From Sporomusaceae bacterium (GTDB taxonomy: Bacteria > Bacillota > Negativicutes > Sporomusales > UBA7701), in NCBI GenBank assembly GCA_031460455.1, contig JAVKTQ010000008.1:62001-126000 (forward strand): a DNA stretch of 64,000 bases, read 5' to 3'. The position numbers were made by a program, and so were the translations under genes. Position 1 is the stretch's first letter. Each line of letters begins with the position of its first letter. The notes beneath the pieces are model-generated. The model did not search any database. It worked only from the letters and a program-made list of their open reading frames with translations, and was not told the DNA's origin. Shown piece by piece: positions 63,977 to 64,000 of this stretch.

Positions 63977-64000
63977 AAAAAGGACACAGGGTGTCCTTTT
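63977..64000 (+). terminator. Terminator after the small cargo genes
   Basis: GGACAC (63982-63987) pairs with GTGTCC (63991-63996) with a three-base loop, flanked by AAAA and TTTT, which makes it usable in both directions. The T-tract runs to the window edge. Confidence 0.75.

Larger units (their letters stand above)
45533..64000 (+). mobile_element. Tn7-like transposon (glmS-proximal end to window edge)
   Basis: The element starts just past glmS and runs to the end of the window. Base composition changes sharply from GC-rich to AT-rich at the junction. It carries end repeats, a transposition operon in the order tniQ-1, tnsA, tnsB, tnsC, tnsD/tniQ-2, then defence-type cargo. The orientation, with the tns genes reading away from glmS, matches Tn7. 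No matching repeats in opposite orientation are visible up to 64000, so the distal end and further cargo lie beyond. No CRISPR array or Cascade genes are present in the visible part. Confidence 0.92.

Noticed and set aside
45533-64000. CRISPR array or CRISPR-associated transposon
   Set aside because: The direct repeats at the left end are 20-bp-phased transposase sites without unique spacers of constant length, and no Cas genes appear. The unseen distal part could still hold them.

Overview
The window comes from a GC-rich, endospore-forming member of the Firmicutes. My best guess is a Negativicutes/Sporomusaceae-type genome, but I could not run a search. The basis is the gram-positive layout of the S10-spc-alpha ribosomal block (secY-adk-map-KOW-infA-rpmJ-rpsM-rpsK-rpsD-rpoA-rplQ), zinc-type S14, L36 and S4, an ECF transporter-truA-rplM-rpsI tail, a CwlD-type germination amidase, a glmS ribozyme, and the cdaA-ybbR-glmM-glmS order.

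Layout. 1-16900: tuf, then an unbroken ribosomal protein superoperon with secY, adk, map, infA and rpoA. 17083-21445: ECF energy-coupling module (two ATPases and a T component), truA, rplM-rpsI. 21446-28701: a secreted unknown protein, a peptidoglycan glycosyltransferase (minus strand), cwlD, the three-gene AmmeMemoRadiSam cluster, a small unknown gene divergent from a LysR regulator, and a DedA membrane protein. Three copies of a hairpin-rich intergenic repeat, with stems that co-vary, lie at 20308-23434. 28741-37324: an almost complete arginine pathway (argCJBDF, a GNAT acetyltransferase, argGH) behind one promoter with an ARG-box-like site; then ilvE. 38598-45512: c-di-AMP synthase cdaA, its regulator ybbR, an FAD oxidoreductase, glmM, and glmS with its self-cleaving ribozyme leader.

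45533 to the window end: an AT-rich Tn7-like transposon inserted about 20 bp past the glmS stop codon, the classical attTn7 position. Its glmS-proximal end carries five TnsB-type binding repeats spaced 20 bp apart. The core is tniQ/tnsD-1, tnsA, tnsB, tnsC, tniQ/tnsD-2. tnsA has an in-frame TGA between its catalytic Asp and Lys codons. Cargo follows: a Hachiman-type defence pair (HamA nuclease and HamB helicase); then a three-gene operon of a Ser/Thr protein kinase, a short UvrD/Rep-like superfamily 1 helicase and a protein I cannot recognise. That triad is my best candidate for an undescribed defence system. Last come three small proteins, two of which share a short HxxGhxTxH / RLYP repeat. 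The distal transposon end lies outside the window, so the cargo list is incomplete.

How it fits together: the left 45 kb is conserved core (translation, protein export, arginine, cell-wall precursors and c-di-AMP signalling). The right 18.5 kb is a glmS-targeted mobile defence island.
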